DNA from: Colius striatus
Lineage: Eukaryota; Chordata; Aves; Coliiformes; Coliidae
Length of the DNA stretch: 64,000 bases
Assembly (NCBI RefSeq): GCF_028858725.1
Contig: NC_084763.1
Span: 7,254,001 to 7,318,000 of the forward strand
Direction: 5' to 3'
Part shown: in pieces, positions 28,718 to 40,900 of the stretch
Layout: each line of letters starts with the position of its first letter
Numbering within the stretch: position 1 is the first letter of the stretch
Translations under genes and position numbers: made by a program
Notes under the pieces: model-generated
Told to the model about the DNA's origin: nothing
The model's input: only the letters and a program-made list of their open reading frames with translations
Databases searched by the model: none

Positions 28718-28802
28718 TGGCCAGAGCAACCTGATAGATGTAAGCAACTTGAAGGATTGCTGGATGTCTAGCTGCTCTCTCCTTCATTTCTTTAGCTCCC
28801 CT

Positions 28803-28921
28803 TTAAATGTCTTGGTAATTGTTTCTGCGCCTACAGCGTCCATAATGATAAAGGAGGTAGAGCAGTACAAGGTTAAAAATGCACAGCAAGCCAACAGCAA
28901 CGTCAAATCCGAGAAAAATGT
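28803..28921 (-). CDS. ACP3: ACP3 exon 11: membrane anchor and sorting tail
   Basis: 119 coding bases after the acceptor TTTCCTTCCCAG. The split codon gives Asp, then [20 protein letters not shown] and YLLYHYG as a membrane segment, then [11 protein letters not shown] and TAA at 28805-28803. Human TM-PAP ends in a similar short basic tail with a YxxPhi signal. The phase fits exon 10 exactly. Confidence 0.93.
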
Positions 28922-31900
28922 CTGGGAAGGAAACACATGAAAGGAAAAGGGAGTTAATGTGCATCATTTTAGATACAGAGATAACAAGTCTAATTACAAA
29001 GATGTACAATGGAGATATAGTTACGTTTTGTTCATGTTTCTGGCAAGATCACATAGCCTCCATTTACTAACATATGCAACATAAGTAAAAAGCCATATAG
29101 TTCAGTGCTGGAAAGGCACAGGTAGCTTTTTTTGCGTGGGTAAATCTTACTCCTAGGTTTTCACAGGGCAAGAGGGTTCGTGTGTAGTTAATGCAAATTA
29201 GGAGTTTTATCAGGGATCAGCAAAACACTGAATATATGCAGGAAAGGGGAAATGTCAGGACTATTGGAAGGTGCCATGCATTGCCTTGCCCTTCACTTCC
29301 CTCCTGAAAAAAAATACTCGGGCAAGAAGAGGTTATCAGCTGTCAGCTGTTGCTGGTCTGAGGCAAAGAGCTGCTACATGTGCATGGATCAGCTGTACCC
29401 TGTACAGCCAAGGTTAAGGTATTCTCAATACATAACCTGTGTGCCAGAAATACAGACAGATCAATCTTACTGTGCATGTGCAAGCCATTTTTGTTTTGCA
29501 TTTGCAGAGGGTCTGATGTGTCCAACATACTCAGGACTCCTTGCACAGCACCCACACTCATACTTCTGCTGGACATTTTCAACAAGAGGAGCTCTAGTTT
29601 TGGCCATAGCCTTTATGTAGCTCCTTATGTGAGTTTGCCAGCAATAGCACTGCCTTCACACTCTTTGGCAAGTCTACTCTGCATATTTTCACAGAAATCT
29701 AACTTCTGGCCTTTTTCTCTGTCCATAGTAAAGCTGGTCCACACTTGTTGAAGGGAAATCTATCAAATTTATGACAGAATCTCAAGTTTAGAGCCATTGA
29801 TACAATTTCTGCCTCCATGTCTGATGAGGAAAATAGAGAGCTTTTACACTACCTTTCATTTTATCTTGCTTCCCACATTCTTTTGACCAATTTTCTGTAA
29901 TCACAGGAGAAACTAGTTCAGCAAACTTCTCAAGTGGACACGAAGAGGTGCATCCTGGCAGAGTGAGTACGTAAGGATCCTTTGAAGAGTCGTTCCGGTA
30001 GTGCATTTCAATGCTATATCGCCTGGTTAACAACATTGGAAAGACTTTTTAGAGAAGGTTCTTAATGAGAAGGTTTCCTATTTAGAGATAGAATGTTGGA
30101 AATAGGCTCTAACATCCTGCTATATAACCTGTGCTTCAAGAATGGAAGGTTTGAGAAAGGTGGCTACAAAGCCTGCTTTGCCAAAGGTGTTTATATTACT
30201 GCACAAATCACCTGTCAGTTCAAACAGGTCCTTCTGAAGGCTCCTTGAGTGGCAACAGCACCAGGCTCTTCTAAGCCTAATGGTTTAGCTTAGAATTTAT
30301 GAAATGTCCTGGAAATGTTATTGCTATCACTTGAAGAATCAGGAAAATTTATTTTATTGTTTACTTCCAGCTGTTAAGGCCTCTTTTCCTCTTCTTCCTA
30401 TCTTTCAAAGCACACAAACATGTACATATCCAGCAAATTCTCAATGGTGTCCAACGATAGGACAAGGGGCAATGGGTACAAGCTGGAACATAAGAGGTTC
30501 CAATGAAATATAAGGAAAAACTTATTCAGTGTGAGGATGAGGGAGCACTGGATGGAGCTGCCCAGAAGGGTTGTGGAGTCTCCTTCTCTGGAGACATTCC
30601 AAAACCACCTGGATAAGTTCTTGTGTGACCTACTCTAGGTGGTCCTGCTCTGGCAGGGGGAGTTGCACTGGAAGAGCTTTCAAGGTCCCTTCCAACCCTT
30701 GAGATTCTGTGAAATGCATTTTATTTCCTAGTTTTAATATAACTTTGTTCCTGTGCTCAGTGATGTATCAGTTGAAAACACATTTTTATTTCCTCCCAAT
30801 ACTTAAGATGATTTTGGGGAAGAGGGAACCAAATTCCAAATCCTCCTTGCATAGATGAGAATATACTTGCCCACTGCTTTCCTGGTAGAGTTCAAAAAAC
30901 TGGCAAGCAGCGTATGGTGGCAGTTTTCCATTGAAAATATTGAGAGCAATCTGCAGGGCCCCAATTGTGGTGTCATGCTATTGGGAAAAAGAAATTAATA
31001 AATCCATCCTTGAAAATCAGTTAAGTCAGCTATCGTTTATCCCGAGTAATGAGACAAGAGGAGAGTGGCAGTGTAAATCACGATAAAACCCGGGTAAATT
31101 TTACCATTGAAATATATTCAATATGTTCAACGTGTTAATGGATTCCTACAGACAGCAGAGGGCATTTCCAAAGAGTTACTGCAGTATTACACCATCACAC
31201 ACCATCTGGTAATATTTTGGAGACAGATACTGGATGTACTCTGAGTAATGAATCCAGTTTTTCAGTGCATTTTGCTGCTTCTTCCTTCAGGAGAGTTTTT
31301 GGTTCCAAGGTCAGATTAAAGCACTATAAAGTGGTGTATCCTATGGCATTTCAAGTGAAGATACAAATGCTTTTTTTTAGATAGAATACCAGACAAATAA
31401 TTGCCAACAAAAACTGTTCTCCTCGCTTCCTCATACACTCTAGAACTTTTAAAATTGTTATTCCTTCTGTTTGGACTAATACAATAAAATCTCACTTTGG
31501 CTTCTATTTTGATGGAGGCAGTTACCCAACCACCTTCAATCTCTTCCTCTCCCCATTATCCCCCATCTTGCAGGTATCCCAGGAGGAGGAGCTAAAGAAA
31601 TCCAAACACCTTGATGCCTGAATTTTGAGAGCATCTTTACATCCATATTTTCTAGGCTTATTTATATTCGAGTCCAACAGCTACATTTTAATTATTATTC
31701 AGAAACTGGAACTTTTTAGACACAACAGTTTCAAAAATAAGAGTACATTTTTCTATTAACACACAAGGCATTGCCAGAGGATGTTACAGAGGCCAAAAGT
31801 AGAAATGCATTTTAAAAGTGATTGGATAAATTGATGGAAAAAAGTCTGTCAAGAGCTATTAAACACACAGACACAGATTCTATCTCAGGAAGTCCCTAAA

Positions 31901-34900
31901 CCACAGATTGCTGGCAGGTTGTATCAGGGGAAGCATCACTCTGTGCCAGCGTTATTCTCCCATTCTTCTCTCTGCCTTTGGCCATTGTCAGAGACAGGAT
32001 AATGAATGAGCTAAGTGGACCTTGGTCTGACCCAAATGGCTCTCTTCATCCTCTGAAATAAAACCAAAAAAAGATTCCACAGCTGTATCATCCCTTTCTA
32101 AACTTGAGGAAGGGTTTGGAGGCACAGCTGAGGTTCTGCTATGTACCAGCATCTGTGGGTTAGGAGCACTTAAGGAAAGATGCAATGTATAGAAACTGCA
32201 ACATGAATGGTGGAGAAAAAAATGGATGATAAAATACCTAGTTTTCTTCACCAAGTACAATTTGACTGAAACTGAGGTCAGAACCACTCTCCTGCTGTGT
32301 TATTGTACTGACTGGTCTTCAGCTCGTTATCTGAATCGAACTGTTTTGTCATTATTTCATTCAACTTAGAGAAAAACTGATTATTCTCTGTAAGGATCAT
32401 TTACTGGTAAGATCATAGCAAGATTTCTGAAAGATGGGAATACTCACTGCAGAGTAGACTTCCATTTTTCCTTGTTTTGAAGAATTGGCAGCTTGTTTAA
32501 TACTATTTAAAATAGTATTCAGAAGTACACCTTAAAAAATGGGAACAAGAAAGAGGAAAATGAAGATGCAACATTTGCATAGAAGCCAAAAAGGCAAAAG
32601 ATTTTGAATATCAAACAGAAGATATCTATCAGGCCTCATACTGATTTTTTAGCTTGCTACAATTTTATAACTAGAGGGAAGATATTACATAGGTGAAATG
32701 TATCATTCCTCATCTAGGTCAAGCAAAGAGGTGGGATTTGCAGAAAATCACCTAGAACTATCCTGAGACCTGTACATAATGGCACTTTCAGTTTTATCAT
32801 ACTGGGACTTCCTCTCCATCATTTTTGTCTGTTTGCAGTGTTGCAATAATGACAGCTGTGCTTAGCCTCTTCCTCTTTAGATGCTGAAAAAATGTTTCTG
32901 TTCACTTCCAACAAGTCACACAGTATCTGTTCTTCATTTTTCTAATGCTCTTTTGTACTTCTTCAGACCAGAGACAGTCAATGGAATAAGGGCAGCAGAA
33001 ATGCCCTATAGCACAATTGATGCCATTCTAGGCAAAGAGGGCATAACTGGTGTGCACATGAACACCAGACAAAAAAGTCCTGACTACATGATATTGCCAG
33101 CTACCAGCTAACAGGCTTTAATGCAAGTCTGAGCCTGTAATTACTATAGAGCAGAATCCAGTGATATATATGCCTGGACATGTTCCTATGTGACCTGATC
33201 TAGGTGAACCTGCTTCTGCAGGGGGATTGAACTAGATGATCTCTAAAGGTCCCTTCCAACCCCTACCATTCTATGATTCTATGATGAGGATGCTAATGAT
33301 TCTTTATAAAGGTCTAGACTTCAGATTAAGTGTATTATAATGCCCCATACGATCCAGCCTGCACATACTCAAACTCACTTGTTTGAGGTACCTGCTCATG
33401 GACACCTGGGAATCATCATGTGATATGTGCCTGGGTTCTGTTCTGAAGCAATATCAGACTGTGCATATCCTATGCAACCCAATTTTGGAACATATAGACA
33501 AAACTTGAATCTATCTTTGATTTCGATCAAAGATTTTGGAGCATCTTTGTATCAGTTGCTCAGAGAGCTACTAATGTGTTGCCAAGGTTTTGACACAACA
33601 TGTAACCAGTACATCAAAAGGAAAAACAAAGATCTAGAAACAATTAGGATAAATATTGAAGAAACAGAACTTGTACTTAATCTCACCTCATATCAGACAA
33701 GTAATGATCATACCCATGAGAGCTCAATTTTTCCCTTGGATTTCTGTACTCTTTCTTAAAATTCTAATCCCCTGAAAACTTTGAGATAACTAATGGCACA
33801 AATGTTTATACCTTGTTTCAGTATCTCATCCATGCAAATGCCAGTGTTCAGCACCTATTTTTGTGCTTAACATGGCATCCAATGTCCATAGTTACAAATC
33901 AAGGTTCTGTATCAATGATTTTGCATGAGTAAGGTGACAGTATGTTGCATGCTATCATAAGCATTGCCCCTTCCTTGCTGAGAGCTCTGCATTTTTTTAT
34001 TTACCTCCTTGTAGCCGTGATTTCTCTTCTCTTCTATAGAGCCCAAATAGAGATAACAAGGACAATTCTGCCAGTTTTTCCATCTTGTTGATTACATCTT
34101 TGGTGGCCCATACAGGGAGAGTATAATTGTGAATATCCTAGTGATAAAGAAAAATGAAAGAATGGTGGTGTTTCTTCGACCAATTTCCATCATCCTATTG
34201 CCCATTCTCACACTACTACATTTGTGTGAGGCTCTTCTGCAACTCTTTGCCCATTGTGGTTTCATCAGCATACCCTGAAATACCCTTTGTGGCAATAGGG
34301 AATAACCTGAATTGGGTGAATGATAAGAGGGGAAACCCCTGTTTGAAGAAGGTCCCTTATAGGTATAACTTGGCCATATACAGACAAGTTTCACTCTCCA
34401 GTCATGTAAGAGTGACAATGTCTTACAGTATCTAAGTGCCTCAGTGTGTGGAAGATGTGTTCAACTGCCTTCATGTGCTGCTGATAATGCCTGAGGTCAA
34501 ATGGAATCATGCTGTGCTTGGACCAGTCTGATTTTACTGAATGGGAGCAATCATCATCTCCTAACTCTCTGATAGATCATAATCTTACCTCTTATTTAAG
34601 ACATCTAATTATTTTCATGTTCACCTGTTGATGGGTTAAAGCAAATAATTGCATTTTCCTGTTAAAAATAATAAATACATGCTAGGCAGCATACTCAGAT
34701 AATTCTATAGCAGCATATTGGGAAGAAAAACAAAGGAATAAAAGGAATGGATTTTGGTACCCGTGCTTCGGGATAAAAAATCAAATAGAAACTATAGTTT
34801 CCCAAGCCAATTTTTACCAATGCACTAAATTAGAATTAAAGTTTAAAAAAAAACCCCAAAATCAAAAAGCATATCCAGGAGAGAAGGCAACTCATTCCTG

Positions 34901-37900
34901 TGAAGCCACATTGCCATGGTTTAATTGAAACCCAAGTTAGGAGTTATATTCTTTCCCAACTTTTATTGCATTAATATTACCTCACAATGTAGAGTATCAT
35001 AGGTATTCCAGAGCTGGAAATTGTCCAGCATTTTAAGGTGATTTAGTTCAAGTCCTGTGTTAACTGCCATTGTTTGTAAAAAATCCTGGGGAGGGAAAAA
35101 GGGAAGGGTATAAATTCATATTCATATGAACATATTCAGTACATATGGAATATATACACACACAGATTCATTAACACAACTTGGTTACAGTAAGGTTTCA
35201 TTTTACACATGGGAAACCCTTGTAGCAGAAAATTTTGGTTGCAGGTTTGTAACCATTTCAAGGTATTGATTTCTATTTCAGACACTGCTCTTTCTCAGCC
35301 CTACTATGGATAAGTCTGGTACTCTTTCTGCTGCAGTCTCCTTTCCCTCTTCTGACTGCTCCAGGAAGCTACCTCAGTCACTTCAAGCCTTCAGACAGAA
35401 GGAATATGAAGTCACTAAGGAAAAAGAAAAATGTGAAAAAAAAGATGGGGAGAAAATAGAACATTAAAGAGAGCTGAGGCAAATATTCAGGATGAAGCAA
35501 AAAGAAATTGAAAAGAAACCTAGATTTTTTATCCGCCATTGAAGGGTCTACATAAGAGTTCCACAACAATTCCCATAGGGATTCTTGCTACGTGCTACCA
35601 CGGAAGAATAAAAGGACTCCTGAATTTCTCTTATTCCCACATTACTTCTTTCATACTAGTAGTTGACAGGGAGGATTGCTACAAAGTCATAACTGACCTC
35701 TCATTGCAGGTGAGTGAAGCTGACCAGAACAGCTGAGCAAGCAGAAAGTTAGCAATAAACCAGAAAAGGAAAATGTTGGGTTTATCCCAAGCAGTAAGCC
35801 TGAAGGCAAACAAGAGAGCAGCAGTACCACTATCTAGAGCACTTATCCACAAGAACATGGTTGCTTGAGCAGGTGTACCATCCACGTACCTAAATCCTAC
35901 TGCAGCACTGGAATGAGAAATTGTGAATCTCTGAGTGTGAAGATCTATGTCAGGGCCAAAACAGAAGCATGTCTTGTGATCCAAAATGCATCTCAGAGAA
36001 ATTTACAGAAGGTGATGTTTGCCTGGTTGGGCTTGAGTTAGTTCTCTTTAGTAATGTCAACTTTGAAAAGTCACAGCATGAAGGCATAAACCTTCACAAA
36101 TTTCAGACAGATTTTTTAGAGTCAGTTTCATGCTACCCTAAAAAACTGGTTATTGCATCCAGAAATGTCTTTTTTTCCTCAGATGATGGAACTTTAATTA
36201 CACGCAGCTCTAAACAGTCTGAGAAAATGAGTGTTAAAGTCATGTTTCAAAATATTAACGTAGAAAAATGTGAGAAACACAAGCACATCAAACATGCTTT
36301 TGATTTTATTGGCCTAAATTGTCCTCAGGTTTGGGGTTGATTGGTTCTTTTGCTTTTGTTTATTTTTGCTTTTTTTTTTTTTTTGCAAAAGGAAACAGTG
36401 CAATTCCATAATGTTCACATCTAAGCTAATTTCCTCCTCCTTGGATTTTGTTTGCTTTTTATTTTGTCTTACCATGTATGGCTGTATTCTATTTTGAAAT
36501 TCAGGAGATGTTTGTGTTTCATTCTGAAGCTCATCAAAACGGGGACAGTCACGTAGAGGAAAATGCAGCTTCTGAAACCAGAGAAGTAAAACAGAAAATA
36601 GTTTAGAATTTATCAACACATCTCTAGTTTTCCTATTGCCAATATTATATTTGTTAGATTCATGGCCATGCTACTTGTTTGGGTACCTTGTTCAGTTAAT
36701 ATAAGCAATGGACTGTGGTAACTTGACTTCTCAGTGGCTTCTGGCTATCACAGAATCATAGAATAGTAGGAATTGGAAGGGACCTTTAGAGATCATCCAG
36801 TCCACCCCCCCTGCAGAGCAGGGTCACCTAGATCAGATCACATAGGAACATGTCCAGGCGGGTCTTGAAGACCTCCAAGGAAGGAGCCTCCACAACCCCT
36901 CTGGGCAGCCTGTGCCAGGGCTCCCTCACCCCAGCTTCATCCCATCACCCCTTGTCCTGTTGCTGGCTACTATAGAAAAAAGGGATGTCCCAACCTCCTG
37001 ACACTCACCATTAGATATTTGTAAATGTTAATAAGATCCCCCCCTCAGTCTCCTCTAGACTAAATGGCCCCATTATAGCTTGATTTGCATCAATTTAACT
37101 GATTTTGGCAAAAAGCAATTATGCATGTCTGTCAGGAGATTGCTTTGAGAAATGGATCAGGACCCATGATCAGGAATTTAGTAAAGCTACCGTTTCCCTC
37201 TTAAGTTCTGAATCGCCCTAGATGCAATTTGAATCCACCTGGTACTGGAATCTGAATTGCTCTGCATCTACAAGTCCTGCTCTTGTCTCTTAAGTACCAT
37301 TTAATGGACTCAACTTGAAAAAAGAGTGACAAATAAATTCTGCTCCTGAAATATCAAGAAGTTCTGAGCCTAATGACTTGTTTAGGGATATGGTTTACTT
37401 TTAATAACTCCAAGTGTATGCGTTACAAGGTCACCTGATGGTACATACTTGGTCTGAAACATTTGTAATTACGTATGTATCTATCAAACTGTGCTCTGTC
37501 AAATATGCTTTATGGCAATTGCAGAAGGATGGGTGATACCCAATCCATCATAGAATGTCAAAGTTACGATGAGCAAAGTAAGCTTGCGCTGTTTCAGCAC
37601 TTCATGTCACATCACAAGAACATTTTTGACCCAGGACTAGTGTTATCCTACAATCGTATGAATCATGTCAAGGAACTGACTTAATATACGGTGGAGAAAT
37701 TAACTTCAATAGCTATGGCTTATCATAGAATCACAGAATGGTAGGGTTGGAAGGGACCTCCAGAGATCATCTAGTCCAACCCCCCTGCAGAAGCAGGGTC
37801 ACCTAGATCAGGTCGCATAGGAACATGTCCAGGAGGAACTTGAAGTGGAACTTTTTGTGTTCCAGCTTCATCCCATTACCAAGGGATGTCCCAACCTCCT

Positions 37901-40900
37901 GACACCCACCCTTCAGATATTTATAAATGTTAATAAGATCACCCCTCAATCTCAATGGCTTATATACCTGCAAGGTCTGCTGTGTCTTGGGGTGAACATT
38001 AGCAGACTCACTTCCAGTATGTCTCTTTTTTCTTTGATTTCTTTGATGAGGTTGTGGAGTCTCCCTCCTTGGAGGTCTTTAAGACCCACCTGGACACATT
38101 CCTGTGTGACCTGATCTAGGTGGACCTGCTTCTGCAGGAGAGTTGGACTGGATGATCTCTAAAGATCCCTCCCAACCCCTACCATTCTATGATTCTGTGA
38201 TTCTACGATTCTGTGATTTATCATCATGAAGCTTGCAACAGCCACTGACACTAGCACATTTTTTCTTGGACAGATTTCAGGGTGCATTTTTTTCTCTAAC
38301 AGCAGTAGAGTGGAGGACAAAAGCTGCAAGCTGTAATATGAAACTGGGGAATGTTGTTTAATTACGCAATAACAACTGTTTCTCTTGCTCTATGGCTTAA
38401 TCCCTGTCTAGGTGTTGTTAATTAGGCCACTCCCTATGGGCTCATTAAGCAGTAGTCAGTACTGTTGCTTGTCAGATCTTGATATATCTCAGTGGCTGAA
38501 AAATAAACTGTGATTAGGTTTTTTACAGGACTGTACTTGGCCTCAATTTCCCACTTTATGTTGCTTAGGGCTTGAAAATACCCTCAAACACCTGATTGTT
38601 GTAACAAGGGAACAATGTTTTTTCCAAGTGGTTTGCATATTTAACAGGAATTTTGAGTTACTACAGAGGTGTGTTTCAGTGTAACATCAGCACCCACTCT
38701 GGAGGCAGCTGCAGAAGTGGTAAGATACTAGAAATTCATACACAGTAGCTTGAGATCATTACACTAATCATTACACTACACTGTGATTTCCCTAAGGGCT
38801 TTAAGTTTTCTTTGGCCAAAGCTTTCACCACACTTCGATATTTTTACAGTTCCCTGGTAGAAGAACATCCCCTAGTGTCCCACATTTCAAAAAGACAGCA
38901 TTCTTTTATGCTGAGGAGCAGATGTAAATTTCAAGCTGAATCACATTGTGCCTAATCCAGTTTGTGGATACCCTTTTGCTTTTCCAGCAGGGTCTCCAAG
39001 GATGGAGGAATGCCAATGGGAGCTAGGTGTGGCCATCCCCTATTGACAGAGTCCATCCAACTGTCCAGGCAGTTATATAATAGGATTTTTGTAAACACTT
39101 CCTTAATGTCATCTTCTGTCCTCAAAGGCAGAAAATATAGGCATTTTGTCATTATACCAAATAACTTTTTGCCCTTGTTCAACACACTACTTGTTCTTGT
39201 CACAGGACCCAGTGAAGTTAAAATCTAAACCTGATTCAGCCAGAGAGTGCTACAAAGAGTAAAATGTCTACAAGACCTACAATCCAGGTAGGTCTGCTCT
39301 TATTATGAACCACAAGGCAAGTGCTAGGGTTTCATTAAATGTTTGTATAGCACTGAGCATGAAAAGGTCCTTCTCTGTAATTACAGTGCCAAAGTTCTAC
39401 CGGCATAAGAAAGTCATAACTGAGAGATCATTACAGTGGTTGGTGAAAATTCCATTCCTTGCATAAACTATGGAACAAACTTGCCAAGGAAGGGAACTCT
39501 GTCTAGCTAAATAGTGCTTAGAAAAGCACTTGATTTCCATATAAACCTTTAGGGACAATTTCCTATAATACTGTCCAAAATTATCCTTGCCAGGAGAAAT
39601 ATTAGAGCGGTACCTTAAAGAAAATGATAATGTGGGTGAAAATTCAAGCATTCTACAACTACAGAAGGAGAATTTTCATGCAGCTATTACAGTTGACTTA
39701 TGACATGCTTGTCACACAGTAGCTGCAGTTGATGTTTTCTATTCAGTTGAACACAAAAACAATAGGAAATATTTTTGGCTTCCCCCTTTTTTCTCATTTT
39801 TGCTTCTGTTTAAGGTGTTATAGGAAATGTCTAACCAGTACTCACCTGTTTTGATGATTTTTGCAAAATATGAACTGGAATAGGTTGCCAGAGAAGACCA
39901 GGGTTCCAAATTTGACTGCTGCTTGGTGGAAAGAGGCCAGAAAGGTATGACAGGGCACTCATAATGGTGCGATCATAATCTGTACTTTGGAGGTAAAACT
40001 GAAGATAGAATGGCAGAAAGTTAAATGGAAAAATGGAAACAATAAAAAATAATGGTGGAATTTCACCCAACCCATCATTCCTGGCTTTTCTTTTTCAGTT
40101 TTATGTTTTTGCATAAAGTAAAAACACTGAAACCGTGACTCAGCTTTCTAGGGCTCTACTTCATTTGCATAAATGGATTGCCAAAGCATCTTTCAATTTG
40201 AAATCTAACTTTCAAACTGAGCTAAGAGGAATAAGAAAGCATGATTTAAAAGAAGGAAGCTCTCCATCTTCTGAGATTCAGAGAAATATTAATACATGTA
40301 GAAGTGGCACTTAGGGACATGGTTCAATAGTGGACTTGGCTGTGTTAGGTTTCAGTTGGACTCCATGATCTTAAAGGTCCTTTTCAAACCTCAGTGATTC
40401 TGTGGTCCATCTGCTGTACCTCAGGAATGAAGGCACTTAAAACTGTGAAGCTCTCAGAAGCATGGCAAAACCATAGTCTTTTATGCCTTCCCATCAATGC
40501 ATGTCATGTATAGACCAAAATGTTAGTGGTATCTTCCTCACAATGGATCTGTACCATGTGACAAGTGCATCCAAACAACCTTTCCTTTACAGCATGTGAG
40601 CATGGCTGGATATGCATTCACCCTTCAGTAGGGTAGAACAGTCTTAGGTCACTGTATATAAATTCACAACTAATTTGATGGTGTGAACCTGTGCAGTCCT
40701 GGAAAACTGGGCAGTGGAAGAACCCAATCTACCTGACTTTCAGAAATGTTCTTCTATTACCTTAAGTTATTAATTAATGAAATGAATATGGGAGTGTGCT
40801 TTTATCTAGCACAAGTCCATAGTTGTGCTCTGCCACAGAAATATCCTCCAGACAATTCTGCTTTGTACCTCTTGTCGGCTGTATGTCCTATTCAGAAAGT

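Noticed and set aside
30863-30869. GT at 30866-30865 as the normal donor of ACP3 exon 9
   Set aside because: It adds four bases and creates a TAG at the start of exon 10, breaking an otherwise perfect gene. The GC donor keeps the frame and matches the paralogue's boundary.
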